Translations under genes and position numbers: made by a program
Shown here: one piece after another, positions 26,292 to 34,257 of the stretch
Layout: every line of letters starts with the position of its first letter
Numbering within the stretch: position 1 is the first letter of the stretch
Notes under the pieces: generated by a model
Told to the model about the DNA's origin: nothing
What the model saw: only the letters and a program-made list of their open reading frames with translations
Database searches by the model: none
Assembly (NCBI RefSeq): GCF_030691015.1
Contig: NZ_JAUYFF010000002.1
Coordinates: 124,001-188,000 of the forward strand
DNA: 64,000 bases
Reading direction: 5' to 3'
From: Sulfuricurvum sp.
Lineage (GTDB): Bacteria; Campylobacterota; Campylobacteria; Campylobacterales; Sulfurimonadaceae

Positions 26292-27269
26292 ATGCCTTCC
26301 CCTGAACACTACGTTTTTTATTCTTTTGTGACACTTATCATGTTTTGCACCACATTACTTTTGGGGCTTTCTATCGATAAATTCATAAATGAAATTATCG
26401 GGACTTTCGACAGACGGCTAAACTCCATTATTGATGAAAAAGTGGAGATGTTGAATAAAGTCATTGCCGACCTTGCTGTCGAACAAGAATCGCTGATAAA
26501 CTTCATCGGCGAAAAGCATAATGAATCACTTACTAAGCGGCATCAAAAAGTCTTTTTTGCCATCAACAGCGGTGCGGCCAAAGCCAAAGAGATGCAAAAG
26601 GAGCTTGCGCAGAAGAGCGGCAACCTTCTCAGTCAGGAGTTGCGTCCGTGTGTCGAAGTCGCCATGCTTGCGGCACTGCTCGGGTTCATTTTTATTGTTA
26701 TTGGCGGAATCGAGCATGCAGGCTATCTTTTCGGGTATTACTTCTTCTATATTTTCTCATTCACTCTGATTGCTCTATGGCTCTTTATCTACTTCATCAA
26801 AAAGACCAGGGTAAGTAACCATACGGAGAACAGCAAATTTGAAATTTTTGGCCGTGCCGCCACAATACTCGGATATATTGTAGTTTTGACCGCAATAACC
26901 TTTGCAATTTATCAGATAGTTGGGTTTTTTGATGTGATTGCATGGCTTATAACATCTTATCCAAACGTGGCCAAGGTCGCATTGACTGTTCTTGCCGTCG
27001 GCTCATTTCCATTATTAGCAACGCTCACAGGGTTTTCCATCCTAATTACTCCGCTCATTCTTATTGGCCTCAAACTGAAAAATCACCACAAAAGTATGCA
27101 GGCGAGCGCTAAAAGCATATTAGAAGACAAGGCTCTCCTTAAAGCCGAGGAAGAAGAGGTCGAGCTTTCTTTGGCTATTGGCAAATTAACTGATGCAAAC
27201 GGGGTCCTTGAAATATTAAGCAATGAGTCGCAGGAAGAGGAAGAAGGGGATCCGGCGGCTACAACGTGA
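26292..27269 (+). CDS. Multi-pass membrane protein with cytoplasmic coiled coils
   Basis: A 325-residue protein not recognised as a family. The first membrane segment (FYSFVTLIMFCTTLLLGLSI) is followed by a helical stretch (about 28-115). About four or five more segments come next (VAMLAALLGFIFIVIGGI, YYFFYIFSFTLIALWLFIYF, ATILGYIVVLTAITFAIY, VALTVLAVGSFPLLATLTGF and FSILITPLILIGL). The tail is acidic (KAEEEEVELS ... EEEEGDP). Coupled to the PLD-like gene, it could be a membrane effector of a defence pair; this rests only on context. Confidence 0.68.
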   Translation: MPSPEHYVFYSFVTLIMFCTTLLLGLSIDKFINEIIGTFDRRLNSIIDEKVEMLNKVIADLAVEQESLINFIGEKHNESLTKRHQKVFFAINSGAAKAKEMQKELAQKSGNLLSQELRPCVEVAMLAALLGFIFIVIGGIEHAGYLFGYYFFYIFSFTLIALWLFIYFIKKTRVSNHTENSKFEIFGRAATILGYIVVLTAITFAIYQIVGFFDVIAWLITSYPNVAKVALTVLAVGSFPLLATLTGFSILITPLILIGLKLKNHHKSMQASAKSILEDKALLKAEEEEVELSLAIGKLTDANGVLEILSNESQEEEEGDPAATT

Positions 27270-27355
27270 TTATCTGATTGCGTCTCCTGCTCTCCGGCGG
27301 GCGACAACCAGAAATTTTTTTGCTGTATATTAGTGTCTAGGCAGCTACGATTCGA

Positions 27356-27400
27356 CGCTTAAGTTTTAAGCGGTAAAAGAGCGGAAATTTACCACTTTTT
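27356..27400 (+). terminator. Tandem hairpins between convergent genes
   Basis: CGCTTAA-GTT-TTAAGCG (27356-27372) is followed by GGTAAA (27372-27377) / TTTACC (27388-27393) and then ACTTTTT. It ends the rightward membrane-protein gene against the leftward integrase gene. Confidence 0.6.
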
Positions 27401-27410
27401 AATGATCCCC

Positions 27411-28493
27411 CTAATTTTTAGCCTTCTCCACAATAATATCAATAACATCACTTGCCATTTCGGAACTTTTTAGATAATTCATCGTTAAATACTTTTTGAT
27501 CGTATTTGGATCATTGTGTCCAAGAGCACCAGATAGGTGCATACTCTCCAACCCTTGCTCTGCCATCGCCGACACCATTACGTTCCGGAGATAGTGAACT
27601 CCAAATTTAGGATCTCCAAGCCGTGTTTTCATTCGATCTGTAACGCGTCGTATATCGACAAGGTGAGTACCGGTTCGGCGAGATTGAAACACCCAGCCCT
27701 CATTTTCTTTGAATTGGTTGAGTAACTCTTTAATCCGTTCTGGCAAAAAAATCTTTTGCTCTTCATTGTTCTTTGTTTTGCGTAGGACGTAATAGTTTGC
27801 ATCAAAGTTGAGATCTTCCCATCGTAGGGTGATAATTTCGCCTCTACGTCTTCCTTGCAGTGCAAAAAGGAAGAGAGCGTGGTAGAAAGGATCTCCTTTG
27901 AATTCTTCTTCAATGGCCGTGTGAATCTTATTTAGCGTTAACGTTGCATTAACTACGATCTTTTTGGTCGGAGGGAGTTTGATTTTAATGCCATCGCATG
28001 GATTGAATTGAATCATGCGGTTTGCAATGGCTTTTTTCATTGCCGGATTCAAAACTTCCATTGTTTGCTTGCGTGTGCGAGGCAATAGGTTGGCTTCTTC
28101 TTGTTTTTTCAGTGCATCTTCAATGTGCTTTTGACGAAGATCAACAAGCTTTTTCATTCCAATATGGGGCTTCACATGTCGATCGTAGTGACTTTCTCTG
28201 ATCGATTTGTATTTTCCTGCCGGTACATTCTTCCAGTATTCATCCATATAAGCTGCAAGTGTAATTTCTGTATTGAAAATAGAATCACGTTTATCGTTCT
28301 TGATTCGAACCAGTTCGCCTTTAGCGAATGTGATTCGATCTTTCTTTCCCCAGGCTGATTTGTCAGCTAAATCGATTAGCCCGCTGTACTCTTTTTTTTC
28401 ATACATAAAGCGGTATAAAAAGATTGTGTAATCATTATTTGCGCTTAGACCAGTCTCTATTTTGTTGGGATAATCTTTTCTATTTATGGCCAT
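27411..28493 (-). CDS. Tyrosine site-specific integrase
   Basis: A 360-residue tyrosine recombinase. Catalytic residues are in place: Arg in GRRRGEI (about R217), H300-x-x-R303 in HYLRN, H326 in LGHNDP and the nucleophile Y335 in KKYL. The N-terminal part (about 70-165) is the SAM-like core-binding domain, preceded by an arm-binding-type region. It sits 153 bases from attR and reads away from it, the usual position. It catalyses integration into the tRNA-Met gene. The 23-bp repeat at 28520-28542 lies just upstream of its start. Confidence 0.93.
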   Translation of the reverse strand: MAINRKDYPNKIETGLSANNDYTIFLYRFMYEKKEYSGLIDLADKSAWGKKDRITFAKGELVRIKNDKRDSIFNTEITLAAYMDEYWKNVPAGKYKSIRESHYDRHVKPHIGMKKLVDLRQKHIEDALKKQEEANLLPRTRKQTMEVLNPAMKKAIANRMIQFNPCDGIKIKLPPTKKIVVNATLTLNKIHTAIEEEFKGDPFYHALFLFALQGRRRGEIITLRWEDLNFDANYYVLRKTKNNEEQKIFLPERIKELLNQFKENEGWVFQSRRTGTHLVDIRRVTDRMKTRLGDPKFGVHYLRNVMVSAMAEQGLESMHLSGALGHNDPNTIKKYLTMNYLKSSEMASDVIDIIVEKAKN

Positions 28494-28519
28494 GGTTTAA
28501 ATACACTTTCGTTGAAAAT

Positions 28520-28542
28520 GGGTACCGAATTAGGTACCGACT
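28520..28542 (+). repeat. Putative integrase/excisionase arm site (right)
   Basis: GGGTACCGAATTAGGTACCGA plus CT; it matches 9455-9477 at 21 of 23 positions. It lies just outside the integrase start, so it may also be a site for autoregulation. Confidence 0.55.
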
Positions 28543-28646
28543 TTTGATATAACAGTATAGTTTTACTTAGATTAAAATAGAGTTACATTAACGTAGAATA
28601 GGGCTTTGTAGAGCTGAATATTATATAAGATAATTATGTACGTTTG

Positions 28647-28693
28647 GCTCATAACGGGGTTGTCGCAGGTTCAAATCCTGCTTGACCCACCAC
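28647..28693 (+). repeat. attR: 47-bp tRNA-Met 3' fragment
   Basis: Identical to 9338-9384. The 5' half of the tRNA is absent, so this is an attachment-site remnant and not a working tRNA gene. The 298 bases between the integrase and the next gene hold only this site and the arm-like repeat. Confidence 0.9.
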
Positions 28694-28791
28694 ACATTCA
28701 TCACACAACTCCTCAATTAAATCATTCACACCTAAATTCAAATACTCTAAACCGTGTTATAATTTTCTCAATACATTAAAAAGGGGACGTT

Positions 28792-29013
28792 ATGACAATA
28801 CGAGTAAACGACCTTTATGCTGAGGAAGCGTTAAAACTCCTCAGTGCTCTGCCAGAAGAAGCGATTACAATCGACCCGAAACCGTGGTATGCCGATGAAG
28901 TTAAACGCCGCATTGAAGAGTATAAAAGTGGAAAAATGGAGACCATTCCTTGGAATGAGGGTTGGGAAGAGATAGAAGAGTTTCTAAACGGATTAGATGA
29001 GCGTGCGAGTTAA
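28792..29013 (+). CDS. Antitoxin of a RelE/ParE-type pair
   Basis: A 73-residue acidic protein (MTIRVNDLYAEEALKLLSALPEEAITID ... WNEGWEEIEEFLNGLDE). The layout is that of small antitoxins: a structured N terminus and an acidic toxin-binding tail. It overlaps the downstream toxin gene by 17 bases. AAAGGGGACG precedes the ATG and a TATAAT lies at 28758-28763. It lies 99 bases outside attR, so it belongs to the chromosome side or to an older insertion. Confidence 0.75.
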   Translation: MTIRVNDLYAEEALKLLSALPEEAITIDPKPWYADEVKRRIEEYKSGKMETIPWNEGWEEIEEFLNGLDERAS

Positions 29014-29278
29014 TCGAAGTAAACGTTTCAACCAAGAGCTTTTAGTCATTACGAAGTTTATCGCTATCAGCAATCCTAAGAATGCACGGAGCTTTTACGA
29101 AGATGTTAAAACTTTCGTCGAAACTTTGATCGATAATCCCCGCAAAGGACGACCAACTGAGGATGGTAACCGTGAATTAATCCACAAAGGTTACACCATC
29201 CCGTATTTGATTGATGGCGAGGATATTGTTATTTTGGGTATTTTTAATCAAAATGAGTGGAGTAGAGAAGGGGATTAA
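28997..29278 (+). CDS. RelE/ParE-family toxin
   Basis: A 93-residue protein with the RelE/ParE fold pattern: KRFNQELLVITKFIAISNPKNARSFYEDVKTFVETLIDNPRKGRP, then RELIHKGYTIPYLIDGEDIVILGIFNQNEW. ParE members poison gyrase and RelE members cut mRNA on ribosomes; the sequence alone does not separate the two. It overlaps its antitoxin gene. Confidence 0.82.
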   Translation: MSVRVNRSKRFNQELLVITKFIAISNPKNARSFYEDVKTFVETLIDNPRKGRPTEDGNRELIHKGYTIPYLIDGEDIVILGIFNQNEWSREGD

Positions 29279-29323
29279 GTACCTTTTTCCTTAGCTATAT
29301 TTTACAAATGCAAAGGTTCTAGC

Positions 29324-30091
29324 ATGGAGTTTTTATTATCTACAGTTGTTTCTTCAATAATGATAAGTTGCGTACTTTGGCTTATGAAAAATTGGTTACT
29401 AACTCGTATAAGTCTTGGAATAAAGCATGAGTATGATGAGAAGTTAGAAGAACTAAGAAGTGATTTAAAAGCTAAAGAAACACAAATTGAAGCTATTAGA
29501 CGAGGGGCGTTAAATGGCATCGCAGACAAACAAAAAATATTACATGAATATAGAGTAAAAGCAGCTGAAGAACTATGGGCAAGTGTGTTAGCATTGGCTC
29601 CAGCCAAACAAACTTCTGGATTAATAAGTGTTGTTAAGTACGAGCAGATTTTAGAATATTCTAAAGATGATCCGAGAGTTAAAGATATGTTTACAATGCT
29701 AGATAAAAATGACAATTTAGATTATTGGAAAGAAAGCAAAGCCTTCAAAACAAGATTATTTTTGTCTGAACTTTCATGGGCGTTATATTTTGCTTATTCA
29801 TCAATATTGGGAATTTCTGTATTACGAATGCAAACATTAAAAATTGGTTTAAGTGAAGATTTTACTAAAGGTGCTTCTATTTTACAAGTTGTAAAGAAAG
29901 TGCTACCGCATCAAGAAGAATTTATAAATCAACATGGGATTAATGGATTACACTATTTGCTTGAAGAATTAGAATTGAGTATTTTAAATGAATTAAAAAG
30001 TGTATTAGATGGAAAAGACACCGACAAAGAAAGTATTTTAAGAGCTTCTGAAATAATAGCAGAAACAGAAAAATTAATGAAGAATGTTTAA
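29324..30091 (+). CDS. Membrane-anchored helical protein of unknown function
   Basis: A 255-residue protein with one N-terminal membrane segment (LLSTVVSSIMISCVLWLMKNWLL) followed by a coiled coil (KHEYDEKLEELRSDLKAKETQIEAIRR) and a largely helical domain. Similar arrangements occur in uncharacterised proteins near defence or toxin genes. No catalytic motif is visible. It is AT-rich relative to the core genes and follows the toxin-antitoxin pair, so horizontal acquisition is likely. About 150 bases follow without a gene; they hold a TGACATA-GTTTT-TATGTCA hairpin (30207-30225). Confidence 0.65.
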   Translation: MEFLLSTVVSSIMISCVLWLMKNWLLTRISLGIKHEYDEKLEELRSDLKAKETQIEAIRRGALNGIADKQKILHEYRVKAAEELWASVLALAPAKQTSGLISVVKYEQILEYSKDDPRVKDMFTMLDKNDNLDYWKESKAFKTRLFLSELSWALYFAYSSILGISVLRMQTLKIGLSEDFTKGASILQVVKKVLPHQEEFINQHGINGLHYLLEELELSILNELKSVLDGKDTDKESILRASEIIAETEKLMKNV

Positions 30092-30206
30092 GATTAGGAA
30101 AAAAGGAAAAAGATAAAAAAGAGGAGAAGCTACTTTTTTAGCAATCTCTCGTCAAGCGGTCATAGATGTCGTAGGAAAAAGGGGACAGGCTAGTTTTCCA
30201 CTTTTA

Positions 30207-30225
30207 TGACATAGTTTTTATGTCA
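30207..30225. terminator. Hairpin between the unknown membrane protein and sixA-like genes
   Basis: Perfect 7-bp stem TGACATA/TATGTCA with a GTTTT loop, between convergent genes. It has no long T-run, so terminator function is only likely from position. Confidence 0.35.
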
Positions 30226-30243
30226 CTTGATATAAAAATCATG

Positions 30244-30744
30244 TCACCGATGTTTTTTCGGAAAATCAAACCCGATTATGTCAGCCGAATTTGCCCCTAT
30301 ACTTTCCCAACTCTCATGTTTCAACCGCATCGTCACAACACCGCAGGTGGGAATGTTGTCGATATCACCGTCCGTCAGGAGGTTGGCACATTCGGTGAAT
30401 TCTGGATTATGACCGAACACAAAAAGGGTATCGATACTCACAGGTACGTCTCGGATGAGGGAGAGGATGGTTTCGACATCGGAGGCGTAGAGGGCATGGT
30501 CGTAGCGGATCGACTCCGATGGATACGAGAGGGCTTCGGCAAACGCTATCGCGGTGGTTTTGGCGCGTAGAGCAGGGCTGGAGAGGATGAGACCCGGGCG
30601 GATGCCGTCGTTTGAGAGTATCGAACCCATAAACGGAGCATCTTTCATCCCCCGATGACTCAAAGGGCGATCATAATCGCTCAAGCTAGGGTCGTTCCGG
30701 TCTGATTTGGCGTGACGGATGAGGTAGAGTGTTTTCATGTTCAT
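30244..30744 (-). CDS. SixA-like phosphohistidine phosphatase
   Basis: A 166-residue histidine-phosphatase-family protein. The catalytic motif is LIRHAKSDRND near the N terminus, with the second His in VFGHNPEFTECANLL and the SSPALRAKTTAIAF segment between. Size and RHAKS form fit SixA, which removes phosphate from phosphohistidine in phosphorelay proteins, though other small-molecule targets are possible. Either of two ATGs two codons apart can start it; the inner one (30738) is better spaced from AGGAG. Confidence 0.85.
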   Translation of the reverse strand: MNMKTLYLIRHAKSDRNDPSLSDYDRPLSHRGMKDAPFMGSILSNDGIRPGLILSSPALRAKTTAIAFAEALSYPSESIRYDHALYASDVETILSLIRDVPVSIDTLFVFGHNPEFTECANLLTDGDIDNIPTCGVVTMRLKHESWESIGANSADIIGFDFPKKHR

Positions 30745-30795
30745 AAGCTCCTAGAGAGAGGTAAAAAATGATCCTTAACTCCGTATAATACTCTT

Positions 30796-31059
30796 ATGAA
30801 TTACCTTATTGCAATACTTATTATCCTAAATCTCCTCTCTTTAGTAACATTCGGAATCGACAAGTACCTTGCAATCCATAAAAAACGACGTGTCAGCGAA
30901 AACAGACTCCTTCTCCTCACGATTCTCGGCGGGAGTGTCGGCTCTTTGGCGGGACAGAAACTGTTTAACCATAAAACGCGAAAGTTCAAAGGGGTACTGT
31001 GGGTAGCACTCCTAATCCATATCCTCGTATTCGGTGCGATAATAGGGAGCGGTTATTAA
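30796..31059 (+). CDS. DUF1294 small membrane protein
   Basis: An 87-residue protein with two membrane segments (YLIAILIILNLLSLVTFGID and GVLWVALLIHILVFGAIIGSGY) and the DUF1294 pattern FGIDKYLAIHKKRRVSENRLLLLTILGGSVGSLAGQKLFNHKTRK. Function unknown. It is divergent from the SixA-like gene by about 50 bases. Confidence 0.85.
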   Translation: MNYLIAILIILNLLSLVTFGIDKYLAIHKKRRVSENRLLLLTILGGSVGSLAGQKLFNHKTRKFKGVLWVALLIHILVFGAIIGSGY

Positions 31060-31089
31060 AATCGTACAACCTTATGCTAAAATGTTTCA

Positions 31090-31941
31090 ATGATTAAAAC
31101 GGCTGGGTCTTTAATGTATCGATATCTCTTTCTCTTAACTTTTTGCTTCTTCTCTTCTCTTTACGCCGATATCGATATAGAAGAACTCTCCAAACTCAAT
31201 GTGGAAGCACTGCTCGTCAAAGATCTGACTACGCGTGAGGTTATCTACTCCAAAGAGGCACTAAAGCGGGTCGCACCTGCGAGTCTCACCAAGATTATGA
31301 CGGCGATGCTCGCAATCGAACAAGGGGGATTAAACCGTCCTGTACTCATCACCTCTGAGATGATTCGGGTCGAACCTACGGTTGCGGGGTACAAAGAGGG
31401 GGAACTCATTCTCCTCGAAGACCTGATTAAAGCGACAATGATCAAATCCGATAATGATGCGGCGATGGCGATTGCGTATGCTGTTGGAGGAAATGTTAAA
31501 AACTTCGCAGTGATGATGAACGAAAAAGCTAAAAAGATAGGGATGCGCAATACCCATTTTACCAACCCGTGCGGCTACGACATCGGGAGTCACTACTCTA
31601 CCCCTAAAGACCTTCTTAAACTCGCGGAGTATGCGATTAAAAATCCGATTTTTAACGATATTACGCGACAAAATCAATTTGTTTATTACGGGCTTAATAC
31701 GAATCGTAAATATGTCGCCAAAACCCATAATCAACTTTTAAACCGCTATGAGTACGCTGTGGGGGTCAAAACGGGGTATACCTCAAAGGCGGGTCCTTGT
31801 CTCATAGCCCGTGCGAAAAAAGATGGAAACGATTGTCTGATTGTGATGTTGAATTCAAAAGCAAACCGCTGGGTAGTTGCCCAACAGATATTTGAGCAGA
31901 TATTTGTTCAACGCGTGAATACATTGGTGGAAGCGCTCTAA
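31090..31941 (+). CDS. D-alanyl-D-alanine carboxypeptidase (PBP5-type)
   Basis: A 283-residue serine peptidase that trims the terminal D-alanine of peptidoglycan stem peptides in the periplasm. Motifs are SLTKIM (SxxK, nucleophile Ser), SDN in MIKSDNDAAMAIAY (SxN) and KTGYTSKAG (KTG). A signal peptide (YRYLFLLTFCFFSSLYA) is present; the ATG at 31114 gives a tighter signal than the one at 31090, and neither has a strong ribosome site. It lacks the C-terminal amphipathic domain of longer PBP5 proteins. Confidence 0.9.
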   Translation: MIKTAGSLMYRYLFLLTFCFFSSLYADIDIEELSKLNVEALLVKDLTTREVIYSKEALKRVAPASLTKIMTAMLAIEQGGLNRPVLITSEMIRVEPTVAGYKEGELILLEDLIKATMIKSDNDAAMAIAYAVGGNVKNFAVMMNEKAKKIGMRNTHFTNPCGYDIGSHYSTPKDLLKLAEYAIKNPIFNDITRQNQFVYYGLNTNRKYVAKTHNQLLNRYEYAVGVKTGYTSKAGPCLIARAKKDGNDCLIVMLNSKANRWVVAQQIFEQIFVQRVNTLVEAL

Positions 31942-31944
31942 GAC

Positions 31945-31966
31945 TACAGCCTCTATAGGGGCTGTA
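31945..31966. terminator. Hairpin between convergent carboxypeptidase and motility-peptide genes
   Basis: TACAGCC (31945-31951) / GGCTGTA (31960-31966), only a few bases after one stop and before the other. A bidirectional terminator is likely, although no T-run is evident. Confidence 0.45.
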
Positions 31967-31968
31967 AG

Positions 31969-32154
31969 TCAGGCTTTAATGTCGAGTTTTTGTCCGAGTC
32001 CTGTCAGGTCGGCTCCGGAAGCAGTGTTTGATTGTGCGGAAGCAGATGATGTACTTTCCAGCACTTTGAGAATTCCTTGACTTTGAACGTCTATCGCTTT
32101 TTTCATTGCGTAAAGTTCAGGTCCCATTCCCATGTTCGAGTTGATCGAATCCAT
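31969..32154 (-). CDS. YjfB-like putative motility protein
   Basis: A 61-residue protein matching the small YjfB family (PELYAMKKAIDVQSQGILKVLES, then a Ser/Ala-rich tail ending in GLGQKLDIKA). Members are annotated as putative motility proteins; no mechanism is established. The gene lies 16 bases downstream of the LOV-GGDEF gene, read in the same direction, with AAAGGAG before its start, so the two may be co-transcribed. Confidence 0.75.
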   Translation of the reverse strand: MDSINSNMGMGPELYAMKKAIDVQSQGILKVLESTSSASAQSNTASGADLTGLGQKLDIKA

Positions 32155-32170
32155 GTATTTGTACTCCTTT

Positions 32171-33859
32171 TTATGAAGTCGTATCTATATCGGCAGATAT
32201 TGAATCCTCTGAACCGTTTACTACTTCTATTCTATTTCTTCCGTTTGCTTTTGCACTATAGAGTGCTTGGTCGGCACGTTCGATCACCGTTTTAAAGGAT
32301 TCCCCCTCTAAAAGGAGGGTCGCTCCCAGACTCGCCGTTATGGAGGGGATAGATTCAAAAACGATCTCACTGACACTGCGGCGGATATGCTCGGAAATCG
32401 AGATAAGCTGGCTTTTTTTAGCCGTATTGATCAAAAGTATAAACTCTTCACCCCCCCATCGGATAAGGGTATCATCATTACGGATCGAATTTTGGATACT
32501 TTCGGCAACCTGTTTGAGTACGTCATCTCCAATACCGTGACCGTAGGTGTCGTTGATCTTTTTGAAATAATCCAAATCGATCATGATGATCCCTAATGAG
32601 GTGATATTTTGACGGTTCTCATCATAATAATCGTAGAAATATTGACGATTGAGGGCACCGGTGAGCGGATCATGGTAGGCTTTATTTTTTAGGAAAAGCT
32701 CTCTCAGGAGAGACTGGCTGATATCGTTTAACGTAATAATATAACGATCACTGACGAGTTCTTTGACCGCGAGGCTAAAAAAACGTTTCTCGTTTGAGGG
32801 TGATTTCATCGCTACGATCCGTTTGGACTTTTCCAAGGCCAGTATCTCGTGAATCCACATTTTCCCCTCGATGGAAGAGGGGGTAAAGGTGAGATCGGTT
32901 TGTAAAAAACGGCCGCAGATACACGAGTCATGCTGTAAAAAGTCTTCCAATGAGGCAACGGCAAAAAAATCGAAAAAAGGCTGATTGGCATAGATGATAG
33001 AGCTGTTTTCGGTGACGTATACGATGTTCTCTTGAGCATCAAGAATGGATTGAATGTAGAGTGCTTGTTTGGCAAGTTTCTCTTCATTTTGTTTTTGGTG
33101 ACTGATATCGTGTTGGACACCGATAAAGTATTTTAGTTTGTTGTTGGTATCAAACATCGGGGTAATGTTGAGAAGATTATGAAATAGTTTTCCCTCTTTC
33201 GTGAAGTTGCGAAGTTCGACTTCACAGGACTTAGCATTTTTAAGAGCTTCATAAACAGCACCGAGTGCAGGTTGCTGCGGTTCAGGTTCACGCAAAAAAC
33301 GGCAGTTACGCCCTAGTGCATCCTCAGCACTGTACCCTGTTGTTTCAGTAAAGGCACGGTTGACGTAGATGAGTGGATTATCAGGAAGTGAAGGATCGGT
33401 AATCGTAATACCGGTATCGACGACATCGACGAGATGTTTGAAAAGCGCCGCCTCATCGTAAGCATTTTTTCGATCGGTGACATCACTGAAAAATAGCAGT
33501 GCGATCGGATCTTCTCCCTCTTCGGCAATAAGTGAGCCGTTTATATCGGCCCATTTGAGCGTCCCGTCGCTTGATCTGATCCCGACGAGTTGATCAACAA
33601 GGTTTTGATGGGAATGAAGAAGTTTTTGTATCGGATAGTCGTTGATGCTTAAGGGTTCGAGCTTTTCATCGGTAAAATTCCATACCGGATCGGCTGCATT
33701 TTTCCCGATAATTTGATCCAACGGCAGCCCGAGAATCTCAGATACGGCTTTATTGGCATACAAAATAGTTGTATCGCACCGATGGATCACAACCCCCTCA
33801 TTGAGGCGATCGAGGAGGGATAAAAAAGAGATGCCGTAATGGTTTATTAGCTGTTGCAT
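32171..33859 (-). CDS. PAS-LOV-PAS-GGDEF diguanylate cyclase
   Basis: A 562-residue cytoplasmic sensor cyclase. Domain order is PAS (about 5-130), LOV (135-255), PAS (265-390) and GGDEF (395-550). The LOV domain has the photoactive-cysteine motif GRNCRFLR (C186), NPLIYVNRAFTETTGYS before it, LRNFTKEGKLFHNLLNITP after it and the flavin glutamine in GVQHD (Q249). The cyclase domain has WGGEEF with an RxxD inhibitory site (RNDD) five residues before it, so it is likely active and product-inhibited. Blue light probably adjusts cyclic-di-GMP; that is inferred from the motifs. Confidence 0.88.
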   Translation of the reverse strand: MQQLINHYGISFLSLLDRLNEGVVIHRCDTTILYANKAVSEILGLPLDQIIGKNAADPVWNFTDEKLEPLSINDYPIQKLLHSHQNLVDQLVGIRSSDGTLKWADINGSLIAEEGEDPIALLFFSDVTDRKNAYDEAALFKHLVDVVDTGITITDPSLPDNPLIYVNRAFTETTGYSAEDALGRNCRFLREPEPQQPALGAVYEALKNAKSCEVELRNFTKEGKLFHNLLNITPMFDTNNKLKYFIGVQHDISHQKQNEEKLAKQALYIQSILDAQENIVYVTENSSIIYANQPFFDFFAVASLEDFLQHDSCICGRFLQTDLTFTPSSIEGKMWIHEILALEKSKRIVAMKSPSNEKRFFSLAVKELVSDRYIITLNDISQSLLRELFLKNKAYHDPLTGALNRQYFYDYYDENRQNITSLGIIMIDLDYFKKINDTYGHGIGDDVLKQVAESIQNSIRNDDTLIRWGGEEFILLINTAKKSQLISISEHIRRSVSEIVFESIPSITASLGATLLLEGESFKTVIERADQALYSAKANGRNRIEVVNGSEDSISADIDTTS

Positions 33860-34002
33860 TCGGTACCTCTCTTTTTTTAATAATATTATAAACAGTTTTT
33901 AATAAAGAAGTCCCCAGCCGTTCTAATGTAATTCAAATAAAAGGTATCACAATTTATTTTTTAGGCCTATAATAGTGTATCTGGACATTAGAGGAGCATA
34001 GT

Positions 34003-34257
34003 ATGTTAAAAGAGTTGCTATACACAGGAATGGGCGGAGCATTGTTGCTCAAAGAGAGAGTCGAAGAGGAATTGAAAAAGCTTGAAGAGAAAGGAAAACT
34101 CAATACCAGCGATACCAAAAGTTTTCTCGAGAGTCTTAAAACCAAAGGGGAAGACGAAGAAAAACGTCTCAAAGAGGAGCTGAAGGCGGCCATTAAAGAG
34201 GTAATTGAAGAGCTCGGAATTGCGACGAAAAAGGATATTGAAGCGCTACGATCGTGA
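34003..34257 (+). CDS. Phasin-like small helical protein
   Basis: An 84-residue, almost wholly helical and charged protein (GALLLKERVEEELKKLEEKGKL ... AAIKEVIEELGIATKKDIEALRS). The ending ELGIATKKDIEALRS matches small phasin-superfamily/PhaF-like proteins. AGAGGAG precedes the ATG. It overlaps the UbiB-like kinase gene by a GTGA, so the two are coupled; such pairs recur in bacteria, but the joint role is unclear. Confidence 0.7.
   Translation: MLKELLYTGMGGALLLKERVEEELKKLEEKGKLNTSDTKSFLESLKTKGEDEEKRLKEELKAAIKEVIEELGIATKKDIEALRS

Larger units (their letters stand above)
9338..28693. mobile_element. Integrated mobilizable island in tRNA-Met
   Basis: About 19.4 kb bounded by a 47-bp exact direct repeat of the tRNA 3' half. 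It has a tyrosine integrase at the attR end, an excisionase-like protein, a CI-type repressor, a MobV-like relaxase and a replisome-organizer-like protein. No type IV secretion or phage structural genes are present, so it fits an integrative mobilizable element that borrows a helper for transfer. Cargo is a type I R-M system with three extra genes, a DCL/DUF3223-type protein, a secreted protein and a PLD-like/membrane pair. Coding style is more AT-rich than the flanks in much of the cargo. Confidence 0.88.
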
